The notes: generated by a model from the letters alone, not told the origin. DNA of 64,000 bases from Nitratireductor arenosus (GCF_009742725.1 NZ_WPHG01000001.1:1028001-1092000); one strand, 5' to 3'. Counted from the stretch's first letter, positions 9,222 through 17,955 are shown. Numbers and translations: made by a program.

Positions 9222-9251
9222 ACGGCGGGCCTCGGTCCGCCGTTTTCTTTT
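9222..9251 (+). terminator. Rho-independent terminator after rpsP
   Basis: ACGGCGG (9222-9228) pairs with CCGCCGT (9237-9243) across an 8-base loop and is followed by TTTTCTTTT (9243-9251). It ends the ffh-chorismate mutase-rpsP transcript. Confidence 0.85.
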
Positions 9252-9409
9252 GCGGCATCAAAGCCGCTCAGCCCAGAAAACCCCGCGCGGCTCATGGCGC
9301 CGGACCATATCATCCACCTTTCTGGCCAGGCCAAAAGAGTCCGGCCGGGCATATTGGCCGCGACAAAACCGGGGTGCGGCAATTTTCCGCTGGACCGCGA
9401 CCGGCCCGA

Positions 9410-9440
9410 TAGGGCAATCTGGTCGGACCAGATTGCCCTA
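9410..9440. promoter_or_regulatory. 31-bp palindrome, probable operator of a FadR/FCD-type GntR regulator
   Basis: A perfect 15-bp inverted repeat (9410-9424 with 9426-9440) around a single G. Its core TGGTCGGACCA fits the TGGTNNNACCA pattern recognised by the FCD subfamily of GntR regulators (E. coli FadR is the reference case). It lies 36 bases before the GTG start of the M24 peptidase gene, where an operator overlapping the promoter is expected. No GntR gene is present in the window, so the regulator must be encoded elsewhere. Confidence 0.75.
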
Positions 9441-9476
9441 GGCACTGAGCTAGACCCGTAGGCGGAGGAGCGCACG

Positions 9477-10664
9477 GTGAATATCCAGTCAACCGCGGCC
9501 AAGGACGCCGAGACGCCATTCGATCGCCAGCGGCTCGATCGCCTGATGGAGGAAGCCGGCATCGACCTGCTGCTGGCCACGTCGAAGCACAATGTCCAAT
9601 ATCTGCTCGGCGGCTATCGCTACATCTTCTTCCACGCCATGGACGCGATCGGCCACAGCCGCTACCTGCCCGTCCTCGTCTACGAAAAGGGCCGACCTGA
9701 CCGCGCCGCCTATATCGGCAACAAGATGGAGGGCATGGAACAGCAGGTGAACCCGTTCTGGACGCCCGCGGTCAAGACCACGTGCTGGGGCAGCGTCGAT
9801 GCCGCCCAGGAGGCGATCGCACATATCAAGGCGCTCGGCCGTCACGGCGCGCGGATCGGGATCGAGCCGTCCTTCCTGCCCTCAGATGCATGGCTGGCCC
9901 TGACCACCGGGCTCGATGATGCGAGCTTCGTCGACGCCACGGGGATTCTTGAGCGCCTGCGTTCGGTGAAGACCGCGGCGGAACTCGACCTGCTGCGCAG
10001 GGCGTCCGAACTGATCACGGACTCCATGCTGGCGGTGTTTTCCGGCCATGGCGAAGGCGCCGGCAAGGCCGAACTTGTCGATGCGTTGCGCCGCGAGGAG
10101 ACCGGGCGCGGCCTCCAGTTCGAATACTGCCTGATCACCATCGGGTCGAGCCACAACCGCGCCGTCTCGCCACAAAGCTGGCAAAGGGGCGAGGTGCTGT
10201 CGCTCGATTCGGGCGGCAATTATCGCGGCTATATCGGCGATCTGTGCCGCATGGGCGTTCTCGGCGAGCCGGATTCCGAACTTGAGGATCTGCTCGCCGA
10301 GGTCGACGCCGTGCAGCAGGCCGCGTTTTCGAAGATCAGGGCGGGCGCGACCGGGACACAGGTGATCGCCCATGCCGAAAAGACGCGGAAATCGCTGCCA
10401 AACGCAACCTGCAACGACTTCTTCGCCCACGGCATGGGCCTGATCAGCCACGAGGCGCCGTTCCTGATGACCAACCATCCCGTCGCCTATGACGGCGTCG
10501 ACGCCGACAGGCCGCTGGAAGCCGGCATGGTGATCTCGGTCGAGACCACCATGCTTCATCCGCGTCGCGGTTTCATCAAGCTGGAAGACACCGTCGCCGT
10601 TACCGGTAACGGCCACGAACTGATCGGGGATCGCGGCCGGAACTGGAATCGCGGGCAGGCGTAG
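9477..10664 (+). CDS. M24-family metallopeptidase (Xaa-Pro dipeptidase/creatinase fold)
   Basis: A 395-residue pita-bread-fold enzyme. The N-terminal creatinase-like domain contains LLATSKHNVQYLLGGYRY. The catalytic domain carries the five metal ligands in order: Asp in LSLDSGG, Asp in IGDLCRMG, His in HGMGL, Glu in ISVETTM and Glu in FIKLEDTV. Members split X-Pro bonds or act as C-N hydrolases on small compounds; specificity cannot be read here. The GTG start at 9477 has a GGAGGAG site about 8 bases upstream. The FadR-type palindrome in its promoter suggests induction by a carboxylic or amino acid ligand, which hints at a catabolic rather than housekeeping role. Confidence 0.85.
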   Translation: MNIQSTAAKDAETPFDRQRLDRLMEEAGIDLLLATSKHNVQYLLGGYRYIFFHAMDAIGHSRYLPVLVYEKGRPDRAAYIGNKMEGMEQQVNPFWTPAVKTTCWGSVDAAQEAIAHIKALGRHGARIGIEPSFLPSDAWLALTTGLDDASFVDATGILERLRSVKTAAELDLLRRASELITDSMLAVFSGHGEGAGKAELVDALRREETGRGLQFEYCLITIGSSHNRAVSPQSWQRGEVLSLDSGGNYRGYIGDLCRMGVLGEPDSELEDLLAEVDAVQQAAFSKIRAGATGTQVIAHAEKTRKSLPNATCNDFFAHGMGLISHEAPFLMTNHPVAYDGVDADRPLEAGMVISVETTMLHPRRGFIKLEDTVAVTGNGHELIGDRGRNWNRGQA

Positions 10665-10780
10665 ACGCGGGCGGCAAGCACGGGGCCGCACGGCTTTCTG
10701 TCCAATATTTGCCGACAAACAAATTTTGCTCCGCAGCCGGATCGCAAGCGCCGCGAACGGCGCCCGCGCGATGAAGAGGT

Positions 10781-11815
10781 CTACGCCGCCTGCTTCTTGG
10801 GGGTGATCAGGCCGCGCGCGACCAGGATCTCGGCGATCTGGACCGTGTTGAGTGCCGCGCCCTTGCGCAGATTGTCGGAGACGACCCACAAATTGAGGCC
10901 GTTGTCCAAGGTCGAATCCTCGCGGATACGCGAAATATAGGTGGCATCCTCGCCGGCCGATTCCAGCGGCGTGACGTAGCCGCCGTCCTCGCGCTTGTCG
11001 ACGATCAGGCAGCCCGGCGCCTCGCGCAGGATCTCGCGCGCCTCGTCGGCGGTGATCGGCTTCTCGAACTCGATATTGACCGCCTCGGAATGGCCGATGA
11101 AGACCGGCACGCGCACGCAGGTGGCCGTCAGCTTGATCTTCGGATCGAGCATCTTCTTGGTTTCGGCCACCATCTTCCATTCTTCCTTGGTGGAGCCGTC
11201 CTCCATGAAGAGGTCGATATGCGGGATGACGTTGAAGGCGATGCGCTTGGTGAACGTCTTCGCCTCGATCGGATCCGCGACGAAGACGGCGCGGGTCTGT
11301 TCGAAAAGCTCGTCCATGCCTTCCTTGCCCGCGCCCGAAACGGACTGGTAGGTGGACACGACCACGCGGCGGATGGTGGCCGCGTCGTGCAGCGGCTTCA
11401 GCGCGACGACGAGCTGGGCGGTCGAACAATTGGGATTGGCGATGATGTTCTTCTTGGTGAAGCCGTCGATCGCATCGGCATTCACCTCAGGCACGATCAG
11501 CGGCACATCGGCGTCGTAGCGCCAGGCCGAGGAATTGTCGATCACCACGCAACCCTGCTTGCCGATACGCGGCGACCATTCCTTCGACACGGCGCCGCCG
11601 GCCGACATCAGGCAGATATCGGTGCCGGAAAAATCATAGGTGTCGAGCACCTTCACCTTCAGCGTACGGTCGCCGTAAGAGACCTCCGTGCCGAGCGAGC
11701 GCCGCGAGGCGAGCGGCACGACCTCATCGGCCGGAAAGCCGCGCTCTTCGAGAATGTTGAGCATTTCGCGGCCGACATTGCCGGTGGCGCCGGCGACTGC
11801 AATCTTGAAACCCAT
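10781..11815 (-). CDS. asd: Aspartate-semialdehyde dehydrogenase
   Basis: Reduces aspartyl phosphate to aspartate semialdehyde with NADPH, the branch point to lysine/diaminopimelate, threonine and methionine. About 344 residues. It has the N-terminal Rossmann motif KIAVAGATGNVGREML, the substrate segment DNSSAWR, and the catalytic Cys (about 130) in NPNCSTAQ. QSVSGAGKEGM and the C-terminal WVVSDNLRKGAALN are typical of the bacterial form. I use the ATG at 11815 (MGFKIAV): AGGAG at 11825-11829 is 9 bases away, whereas the earlier ATG at 11824 touches it with no spacer. leuB and leuD lie further along on the same strand but with other genes between, so this is a separate transcript. Confidence 0.97.
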   Translation of the reverse strand: MGFKIAVAGATGNVGREMLNILEERGFPADEVVPLASRRSLGTEVSYGDRTLKVKVLDTYDFSGTDICLMSAGGAVSKEWSPRIGKQGCVVIDNSSAWRYDADVPLIVPEVNADAIDGFTKKNIIANPNCSTAQLVVALKPLHDAATIRRVVVSTYQSVSGAGKEGMDELFEQTRAVFVADPIEAKTFTKRIAFNVIPHIDLFMEDGSTKEEWKMVAETKKMLDPKIKLTATCVRVPVFIGHSEAVNIEFEKPITADEAREILREAPGCLIVDKREDGGYVTPLESAGEDATYISRIREDSTLDNGLNLWVVSDNLRKGAALNTVQIAEILVARGLITPKKQAA

Positions 11816-12184
11816 TTCGGTCATCTCCTGTCACTCCCCTTTTGCTGGAAGGTCCGCCGGCGACCGCGGGCGGCTTTCCCCGGCCGGACCCGGGGAGAGG
11901 GGGAGTAAGGCCGAGAAAATCAGACCGTTTTGGCGGTCGTTTTGGCTCGGGTTTTACGGGTGGTGCAAAACGCGCGCATGCCGCCGCCGGAAAGATATCC
12001 GGACGGATGACGACGAGAAACTGCGAAAACACCGGCGCGCATGGCCTGCTCCACGAAACGCAACGCTTCTAGCGGTTCTGTGTAAAGAGTCAATTGCCCC
12101 GGCCGGGCCGATCACCCGCATTTCATTTGACGCCTCGCGGCCACGATCTACCCTTGTGTGAGAACATAAGCAGGGAGACGCTTG
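11816..12184. other. Intergenic region between divergent asd and DUF6152 genes
   Basis: No convincing gene on either strand. It must hold the promoters of both divergent genes. Visible structure is limited to a GC-rich stretch of short inverted repeats around 11846-11900 and a weak hairpin GACCG/CGGTC at 11923-11938 followed by GTTTTGG. I see no riboswitch or leader-peptide pattern upstream of asd. Confidence 0.5.
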
Positions 12185-12574
12185 ATGGACCGCATCTCCA
12201 GACGGCACGCGCTCGGAATATTCGCCCTTGGCGGGTTCGGATTCGCGGCCGGCATGCCCGCTTACGCCCATCACGGCTGGTCCTGGACCGAAGACGGGTT
12301 TTTCCAGCTTGAGGGCATTGTCGCCGCGATCTATATCGGCAATCCCCACGCGACGCTCGACATCGATGTCGAGGGCGAACTCTGGCGCGTGGAGCTCGCC
12401 CCGCCATCGCGCACCGTCGCCGCCGGCTTTACCGAAGAGGCGGCCGCGATCGGCGACGAGATCACCGCTATTGGCAACCGGTCGCTCGATCCGGCCGAAC
12501 GGCGCATGAAGGCGGTGCGCATCGTCGTCAACGGCAAGACCTACGACGTCTATCCGCGACGCGCTCCGTCCTGA
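12185..12574 (+). CDS. DUF6152 family exported protein with Tat-like signal
   Basis: 129 residues, function unknown. The N-terminus is a twin-arginine type signal (SRRHALGIFALGGFGFAAG) with a probable cleavage after PAYA at about residue 28. The mature part begins AHHGWSWTEDGFFQLEG and is a small beta-rich domain with the family pattern GNPHATLDIDVEGELWRVEL and PSRT...AGFTEEA. ATG 12185 is chosen because GGGAG at 12173-12177 is 7 bases away. Its partner downstream is a DUF6644-type membrane protein, a pairing common in proteobacteria. Together they probably form a periplasm-facing redox or metal module, but nothing in the sequence proves this. Confidence 0.75.
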   Translation: MDRISRRHALGIFALGGFGFAAGMPAYAHHGWSWTEDGFFQLEGIVAAIYIGNPHATLDIDVEGELWRVELAPPSRTVAAGFTEEAAAIGDEITAIGNRSLDPAERRMKAVRIVVNGKTYDVYPRRAPS

Positions 12575-12584
12575 GCCGGGCCGG

Positions 12585-13064
12585 ATGGCGGCCGACCTAT
12601 TTGCTTGGATCGAAGCCTTGGCGCCGGTCGTGGCGCTGAAGCGTTCCTTCCTCGCCTATCCGCTAGTCAACGCCGCCCATATTCTGTCGATCGGCGTGCT
12701 GGTCACGACCGTCATCCTGATGGATTTGCGCATTCTCGGCGGTTTGTCCGCCATTGACGGGCGGACTTTCATCGCGCTCATGCGCCGTCTGGCGCTGTTT
12801 GCCTTTGCTGGCGCCGTGCTCACCGGTGCCTCCCTGTTTTCGGTGCGGGCCGGCGATTACGCGGCCAATCCCGCCTTTCTTCTGAAAATGGCGCTGATCC
12901 CGGTTGCCGTGCTCAACATGTTCCTGTTCCGCCATCTGGCGCGCGGGTGGGAAGCCGCAACCTGGCGACACGATCCGCCCCGGTTCGTACGCGGCACGGC
13001 GGCAACGTCACTGCTCCTTTGGCTGGCCGTCCTGCTGTGCGGCCGGTTCATCGCCTTCCTGTGA
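12585..13064 (+). CDS. DUF6644-type integral membrane protein
   Basis: 159 residues with four predicted membrane helices: around 22-45 (VNAAHILSIGVLVTTVILMDL), 65-85 (LALFAFAGAVLTGASLF), 97-117 (FLLKMALIPVAVLNMFLF) and 138-157 (SLLLWLAVLLCGRFIAF). A conserved His (NAAHILSIG) and the arrangement recall cytochrome-b-like or DUF2214/DUF6644 proteins. The gene starts 10 bases after the DUF6152 gene, so the two are one operon. Function unknown. Confidence 0.7.
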   Translation: MAADLFAWIEALAPVVALKRSFLAYPLVNAAHILSIGVLVTTVILMDLRILGGLSAIDGRTFIALMRRLALFAFAGAVLTGASLFSVRAGDYAANPAFLLKMALIPVAVLNMFLFRHLARGWEAATWRHDPPRFVRGTAATSLLLWLAVLLCGRFIAFL

Positions 13065-13137
13065 AAGGCTGCGCCGTTGACTTCTCGGGCCGGGCACGGA
13101 AACTTGCCCGGTGGATGACAAATCCGAAAGGGCCGGG

Positions 13138-13794
13138 ATGCGCGGGGAAGTTCTTTATTTCGATGGCGAACGCGGCGTCGGTTTCATTAACGGCGATGAC
13201 GGCAACCGCTATCATTTCGCCAGCCCGGACTTGGCCTCGATATCCGCGCCGGGCAAGGGCGCCAAGGTCGAGTTCCTGACCGAAGGCAACCGCGCCCGCG
13301 ACGTGACCGCTCTTGGCGGGCCGGCCGAAAAAACGCGGCAGGCCGGGGAAGAACCTCCCGCCACGTCACCGTCGCGGCTTGCCGACATCGCGGCGACGGG
13401 CCGGCGCTCTCTTTTCGGGCATTTCCTTGATTGTGTGACGGTCTCCTACGTCAAGCTGGGCGGCCGCGCCCCGCGCCGGGAATTCTGGGGCTTTTTCCTG
13501 TTCGCTTTCATCGTGATGGCCGCCGCGCTTTTTGCCGGCCTGATTGCCGACGGTATGGTCGGCAATCTCGATCGCGAGGAACCGGTGCTCGCGCTCGGCC
13601 TGACCGGCATTCTGGTCCTGGCGCTGGCGCTGCCCTCGATCGCGGTCACGATCCGCCGGCTGCACGACATTGGCCTGTCAGGCTGGTTCATCCTGCTCGG
13701 TTTCGTGCCCACGGTGGGCAATCTGATCATCCTCGTCTTCGCACTGATCCCGTCGCAGAAATCCGAAAACAAATGGGGGCCGGCGCCCCGATAG
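13138..13794 (+). CDS. DUF805 membrane protein fused to an N-terminal cold-shock-like OB domain
   Basis: Residues 1-60 read as a cold-shock/OB-like domain: MRGEVLYFDGERGVGFINGDDGNRYHF matches the RNP1-type K/R-G-x-G-F-I pattern and ends in GKGAKVEFLTEGNRARDV. A Pro/Ala-rich linker leads to a DUF805 domain (from about residue 98) with AGRAPRREFW-like SYVKLGGRAPRREFWGF, three membrane segments and the signature RRLHDIGLSGWF. Such fusions may couple nucleic-acid binding or stress sensing to a membrane anchor, but this is inference. The GTG at 13111 would add nine residues; ATG 13138 starts exactly at the OB domain. Its stop is only 3 bases from the convergent leuB stop. Confidence 0.78.
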   Translation: MRGEVLYFDGERGVGFINGDDGNRYHFASPDLASISAPGKGAKVEFLTEGNRARDVTALGGPAEKTRQAGEEPPATSPSRLADIAATGRRSLFGHFLDCVTVSYVKLGGRAPRREFWGFFLFAFIVMAAALFAGLIADGMVGNLDREEPVLALGLTGILVLALALPSIAVTIRRLHDIGLSGWFILLGFVPTVGNLIILVFALIPSQKSENKWGPAPR

Positions 13795-13797
13795 AGA

Positions 13798-14910
13798 TCA
13801 GGCCGACAGAGTGAGATATTTCGCCGTGATCGCATCGCCCATCTCCGCAGTCGAGAGTTGGGTCATGCCGTCCGACATGATGTCGGCGGTGCGCATCCCG
13901 TCGTCGAGCACGCCGGCGATCGCCGCCTCGAGCCGGTCCGCCTCCGCGACCATGTTGAAGGAATAGCGCAGGCACATCGCGAACGAGGCGATCATCGCGA
14001 TCGGGTTGGCGAGCCCCTTGCCGGCAATGTCGGGTGCGGAGCCGTGCACCGGTTCGTACAGCGCCTTGCGGGCGCCGGACATGGGATCGGGCGCGCCGAG
14101 CGAGGCCGACGGCAGCATGCCGAGCGATCCCGTCAACATCGCCGCGACGTCGGACAGCATGTCGCCAAACAGATTGTCGGTGACGATCACGTCGAACTGC
14201 TTGGGCCAGCGCACCAGTTGCATGCCGCCGGCATCGGCCAGCATATGGGTCAGCTCGACATCGGCGTAATTCGCCTTGTGGGTTGCCGCCACGACCTCCT
14301 TCCACAGCACGCCTGACTTCATCACATTGTGCTTTTCCATCGAACACACCTTGTTGGCGCGCGTGCGTGCCAGTTCGAAGGCGACGCCCGAAATGCGCTC
14401 GATCTCGAACGTGTCGTAGACTTGGGTGTCGATACCGCGTTTCTGGCCGTTGCCGAGATCGATGATCTCCTTGGGTTCGCCGAAATAAACGCCGCCGGTC
14501 AGCTCGCGCACGATCAGGATGTCGAGCCCCTCGACAACCTCCTGCTTGAGCGAGGACGAGGCCGCCAGCGCCGGATAGCAGATCGCCGGGCGCAGATTGG
14601 CAAACAACTCCATCTCCTTCCTGAGCCGCAGCAGGCCGGCCTCCGGCCGCACCTCATAGGCCACGCCGTCCCATTTCGGTCCGCCGACCGCGCCGAACAG
14701 CACCGCATCGGCGGCCAGGGCCTTTTCCATGTCCTCATCCGAGATCGCCTGGCCGTGTGCGTCGTAGGCCGCGCCGCCGACCAGCCCCTCCTGGACCGTG
14801 AAACCGGCCGACTGCGTGTCGTTCAGCACCGCAATCAGCTTGCGTACCTCCGCCATCGCCTCGGGGCCGATACCGTCGCCGGGAAGAAGCAGGAGGGTGC
14901 GCGTCACCAT
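13798..14910 (-). CDS. leuB: 3-isopropylmalate dehydrogenase
   Basis: NAD-dependent oxidative decarboxylation of 3-isopropylmalate, the third leucine-biosynthesis step. About 370 residues with all landmarks: [11 protein letters not shown] at the N-terminus, GAVGGPKWD, the substrate Arg in [27 protein letters not shown], the catalytic Tyr/Lys pair ([16 protein letters not shown]), [10 protein letters not shown], and the adenosine loop [19 protein letters not shown] 14910 ([13 protein letters not shown]) is preceded by GAAAGGG; the upstream extension is not conserved. leuD lies about 2.2 kb away on the same strand, separated by unrelated genes. Confidence 0.97.
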   Translation of the reverse strand: MVTRTLLLLPGDGIGPEAMAEVRKLIAVLNDTQSAGFTVQEGLVGGAAYDAHGQAISDEDMEKALAADAVLFGAVGGPKWDGVAYEVRPEAGLLRLRKEMELFANLRPAICYPALAASSSLKQEVVEGLDILIVRELTGGVYFGEPKEIIDLGNGQKRGIDTQVYDTFEIERISGVAFELARTRANKVCSMEKHNVMKSGVLWKEVVAATHKANYADVELTHMLADAGGMQLVRWPKQFDVIVTDNLFGDMLSDVAAMLTGSLGMLPSASLGAPDPMSGARKALYEPVHGSAPDIAGKGLANPIAMIASFAMCLRYSFNMVAEADRLEAAIAGVLDDGMRTADIMSDGMTQLSTAEMGDAITAKYLTLSA

Positions 14911-15071
14911 GGAAAGCCCTTTCGAAAAGGCGGAGATCCGCCGCCATGTGTGGTGGAAACGAGGTCGATTTCGAATTCGGGACACTAGCTAGACGCCAGA
15001 CGCCGTTTGCGCAAGTCGCACCCGGGCGGGCGCCCGCCAAGGCTGGAGGTCGAGCCTGAGCGGCCGGCGGG

Positions 15072-15464
15072 TCAGCCCGCCGCACCGCGCCGCAGGGCCG
15101 TCACCTCGATCTCGATTTTCATTTCCGGCTCGTTGAGCTGACACACGATCATGGTCGCCGCCGGCCTTATTGCGCCGAAAATTTCCCCAAGGATCGGAAA
15201 CACCGTCGGCACGAACGCGCGGTCGGTGACGTAATAATGCGCCCGCACCACGTCGGCGAGGTCGAAGCCAGCTTCGGCGAGTGCGGCGGCGATCGTGGCG
15301 AGGCAGTTGCGCGTCTGCGCCTCGATCGGCTCCGGCATCGTCATGGTGGCGTAATCGTAACCGGTCGTACCGGACACGAAACACCAGTCGCCCTGGACGA
15401 CCGCCCGCGAATAGCCGGCGGTTTTCTCGAAGGGAGAACCGGTGGAGATCAGACGTCTTGTCAT
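15072..15464 (-). CDS. RidA/YjgF/YER057c/UK114 family protein
   Basis: 130-residue member of the RidA superfamily, whose archetype hydrolyses reactive enamine/imine intermediates made by PLP enzymes. The fold is evident from SPFEKTAGYSRAVVQGDWCFVSG at the N-terminus, the central helix TRNCLATIAAALAEAGFDLADVV, and the carboxylate-binding Arg region IRPAATMIVCQL. It belongs to one of the Rid1-7 paralogue groups rather than clearly to RidA itself. Its start overlaps the stop of the upstream zinc-ribbon gene by 4 bases (ATGA), so the two are translated together. Confidence 0.88.
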   Translation of the reverse strand: MTRRLISTGSPFEKTAGYSRAVVQGDWCFVSGTTGYDYATMTMPEPIEAQTRNCLATIAAALAEAGFDLADVVRAHYYVTDRAFVPTVFPILGEIFGAIRPAATMIVCQLNEPEMKIEIEVTALRRGAAG

Positions 15465-15856
15465 GTCTTGCGTCCTGTTTCCTTCAGCCGCTCCAGCACC
15501 GCCGGGTCGGGCTGCGATCTGGAAAGATCGACATGATATTTCTCATCGCGGGGCGGCAGCACGGCGCTGTTGAAGGGTTCGGCCACCACGCCGCCGAAAC
15601 GCGCTTCGTGCACCACGACCCGACGTTTGCGGATAAGACAGATCACCAGGATCGCACGGTCGTCGTAACGGGACAGATCGTCGGCGAATCCCCAGACCAG
15701 GCCGCCGGACAAAGATGCATTGCCGAAGACGAGACGCCGGCCGGTTCCGTCCTCGGCCGTCGTCAGGCAGTCCCGGCAGAAATACCAGGGATAACGCGGG
15801 AAGGCCCGCTGGGCCTTCCCGCAACCGGGACAGAAATGATCGTCCATGCCCGTCAC
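15461..15856 (-). CDS. Small zinc-ribbon protein, uncharacterised
   Basis: 131 residues. Two CxxC pairs at the N-terminus (FCPGCGKAQ and WYFCRDCLTTA) form a probable zinc ribbon. The rest is a beta-rich domain (RLVFGNASLSGGLVWGF, AILVICLIRKRRVVVHEARFGGVVAEP) that I cannot assign. GTG 15856 has a GGAGG 5 bases upstream; the ATG three codons on is an alternative. It is co-transcribed with the RidA-like gene through an ATGA overlap. Confidence 0.65.
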   Translation of the reverse strand: MTGMDDHFCPGCGKAQRAFPRYPWYFCRDCLTTAEDGTGRRLVFGNASLSGGLVWGFADDLSRYDDRAILVICLIRKRRVVVHEARFGGVVAEPFNSAVLPPRDEKYHVDLSRSQPDPAVLERLKETGRKT

Positions 15857-15921
15857 GCGCTCCTCCGCCGCGTCCCCACCGGCCGTATGCCGCCCCGCCG
15901 GGCATCACGCGCAATAGACAC

Positions 15922-16743
15922 TCACAGATCGTCCGGCACCAGACCGGCGATCGCGGCCGGCCACTCGTCGCGTTCCGGCCAGAAGCGCGGCGCCGGTCCA
16001 GCCTGTTGCTGGGCGAAATACAAGGTGCGGTTTTCGACATCGACGACCACGAACGTGTCCTGGGCCCCGCAGGCATGCGGCACACAGCCGCGCGCCGTCA
16101 AAACACCGTCATCGGTGATTTCGGGTTCGCTCGAGGTTCCAAGCCCCGCGGCCACGGAAAACAGCTCGTCCCCGAGCAGGGCCAGCGCCGCGTCGTAGAG
16201 GCCGGCATTGCGGAAAAGCTCGATCGGATGGCTCACCGTCGCGGGATCGAAATTCGACCAGTCGGTGTCCTGCTGTGGCGCGTAGGAAAGCACGCCCGTT
16301 GTTTCGAACCCGCTGTCGGGAGCCCATGAACGGATCACGGCCTGTTCGCCGGGCCTCAGATAGGGGACGAAATAGATATATTCGTCCGTCACCGCCGGCG
16401 GCGGCGCGCCGCATTCCTCGCCGACGATCTCGGTCTTAACGTCGCCGTTCTCAGGCTTCCACAGCATGATTGTGTAGGGCCCGCACGCATTGCCGCCATT
16501 GCCGGCCGATAAAAGCGCGATCTCGACATCGCGCACGGTGACGATACGGTCGAAAGCCACGAAATAGTCGCGATGCAGCTCGCGCCCGTCATAGGCCGCC
16601 ACCCGCTCGTAATCCTGGCGGGTGATCGTCAGCTCTCCGTCCTGGAAGGAATAACGCTGGACCTCTTCGTCCTCGGCCCGCGCCACACTGCCGGCGAGGA
16701 GGACGACGAGGACGAAAACCGGAATGCGTGAAAAAATCGACAT
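15922..16743 (-). CDS. Hypothetical exported protein
   Basis: 273 residues with a clear Sec signal (MSIFSRIPVFVLVVLLAGSVARA, cleavage near residue 23). The mature part is acidic and beta-rich, with several Cys (NACGPYTIMLWKPE, EECGAPPP, CVPHACGAQD) that could make disulfides in the periplasm. No enzyme motif or family is recognised. It is monocistronic, reading in the same direction as the zinc-ribbon gene, 65 bases upstream of it. Confidence 0.6.
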   Translation of the reverse strand: MSIFSRIPVFVLVVLLAGSVARAEDEEVQRYSFQDGELTITRQDYERVAAYDGRELHRDYFVAFDRIVTVRDVEIALLSAGNGGNACGPYTIMLWKPENGDVKTEIVGEECGAPPPAVTDEYIYFVPYLRPGEQAVIRSWAPDSGFETTGVLSYAPQQDTDWSNFDPATVSHPIELFRNAGLYDAALALLGDELFSVAAGLGTSSEPEITDDGVLTARGCVPHACGAQDTFVVVDVENRTLYFAQQQAGPAPRFWPERDEWPAAIAGLVPDDL

Positions 16744-16888
16744 GGTTGCTCCGAAGCGCTTGGGCCGGAGCGCGGATGGAAAGCGCGGTCGGCCAGACTG
16801 CTACGGAGAGTAACGGCAAAACCGGATGGCGCAAAACCACAAGGACGCCTGGAACAAGCGTTTTTCAGCGCCGGCCGGGCGCGACCGG

Positions 16889-17119
16889 TCAGATCACGAT
16901 GCGCCCGACGACGCGGCGTACGATCGGGGCCACCACCAGCACCGCGGGAAAGGCCAGCGCCCAGGACGGCAGCCAGGCCGAAAGCCAGTAAAGCAGGAAC
17001 GACGCGTCGACGCCGCGCGCGATCGCAGTCGACAGGCCCGACACGATGAACGACATCAACCCCGACAACAGCAGGCCGAAGACAAGCGGCTCCAGCCGCC
17101 GGGGCACGAAGGGGCGCAT
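16889..17119 (-). CDS. DUF2798-like small membrane protein
   Basis: 76 residues with two hydrophobic helices (LVFGLLLSGLMSFIVSGLSTAIA near 12-35 and LPSWALAFPAVLVVAPIVRRVV near 48-70) in the pattern of DUF2798 proteins (PLxxxxLxSxxMSxxVS...WxxAWxxSWxxAFPxxLxxxP). Function unknown. The ATG at 17119 lacks a strong ribosome site. The gene lies 20 bases after leuD on the same strand and may be its distal cistron. Confidence 0.7.
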   Translation of the reverse strand: MRPFVPRRLEPLVFGLLLSGLMSFIVSGLSTAIARGVDASFLLYWLSAWLPSWALAFPAVLVVAPIVRRVVGRIVI

Positions 17120-17139
17120 GACGAACCCGGCAGCGCCGA

Positions 17140-17745
17140 TCAGGCCCAGGGCCGGGCGGCGGCGGCTTTTTCCTCGTAGGTGGCGATCGCCGGTGCCTTT
17201 TCCATGGTCAGGCCGATATCGTCGAGGCCGTTGAGCAGGCAATGTCGCCGGAATTCGTCGAGGTCGAAGGCGATCGCGCCGCCGTCGGGGCCACGGATCT
17301 CCCTGGCCTCGAGGTCGACGGTGACGGTCGCGTTGGCGCCACGGCTGGCGTCGTCCATCAGCTTGTCGAGATCGTCCTGGCTGACCTTGATCGGCAAGAT
17401 GCCGTTCTTGAAGCAGTTATTGTAGAAAATATCGGCGAACGAGGTCGAGATCACGCAACGAATGCCGAAATCCAGCAGCGCCCAGGGCGCGTGCTCGCGG
17501 CTCGATCCGCAGCCGAAATTGTCGCCCGCCACGAGGATCTGCGCCTTGCGATAGGCCGGCTTGTTGAGCACGAAATCCGGATTTTCCGACCCGTCCTCAT
17601 TGTAGCGCATCTCCGCGAACAGGCCGGTGCCGAGTCCGGTGCGCTTGATCGTCTTGAGATAGTCCTTGGGGATGATCATGTCGGTATCGACATTGATGAT
17701 CGGCAGGGGGGCTGCAACGCCGGTGAGTATCGTGAACTTGTCCAA
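17140..17745 (-). CDS. leuD: 3-isopropylmalate dehydratase small subunit
   Basis: Forms with LeuC the iron-sulfur isomerase that converts 2- to 3-isopropylmalate. About 201 residues, the family length. [15 protein letters not shown] and the substrate loop [21 protein letters not shown] are diagnostic. The start is TTG at 17745 ([15 protein letters not shown]), supported by AAGGGA 6 bases upstream and by where homologues begin. The longer in-frame extension upstream is not protein-like. No leuC occurs in the window. Divergent from the MFS transporter gene. Confidence 0.96.
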   Translation of the reverse strand: MDKFTILTGVAAPLPIINVDTDMIIPKDYLKTIKRTGLGTGLFAEMRYNEDGSENPDFVLNKPAYRKAQILVAGDNFGCGSSREHAPWALLDFGIRCVISTSFADIFYNNCFKNGILPIKVSQDDLDKLMDDASRGANATVTVDLEAREIRGPDGGAIAFDLDEFRRHCLLNGLDDIGLTMEKAPAIATYEEKAAAARPWA

Positions 17746-17955
17746 GGCACGTCCCTTTTCTTCAAGCGTCGAATTTGCACCCGCTTTACAGCAACAGGGC
17801 CGGATTTCAAGCATCGGCCGGCGGATGTCGAAAATGGCTGCGCCCGCACGTCTATAAGATGGGTGACTGTCATACGGCAGGCGCGTGCACCCTGCTGACA
17901 AAAGGCTGTCAGCATACCCGTTGTAGAACCGCGCTTCGGATTTTTGGAGAGTTCA

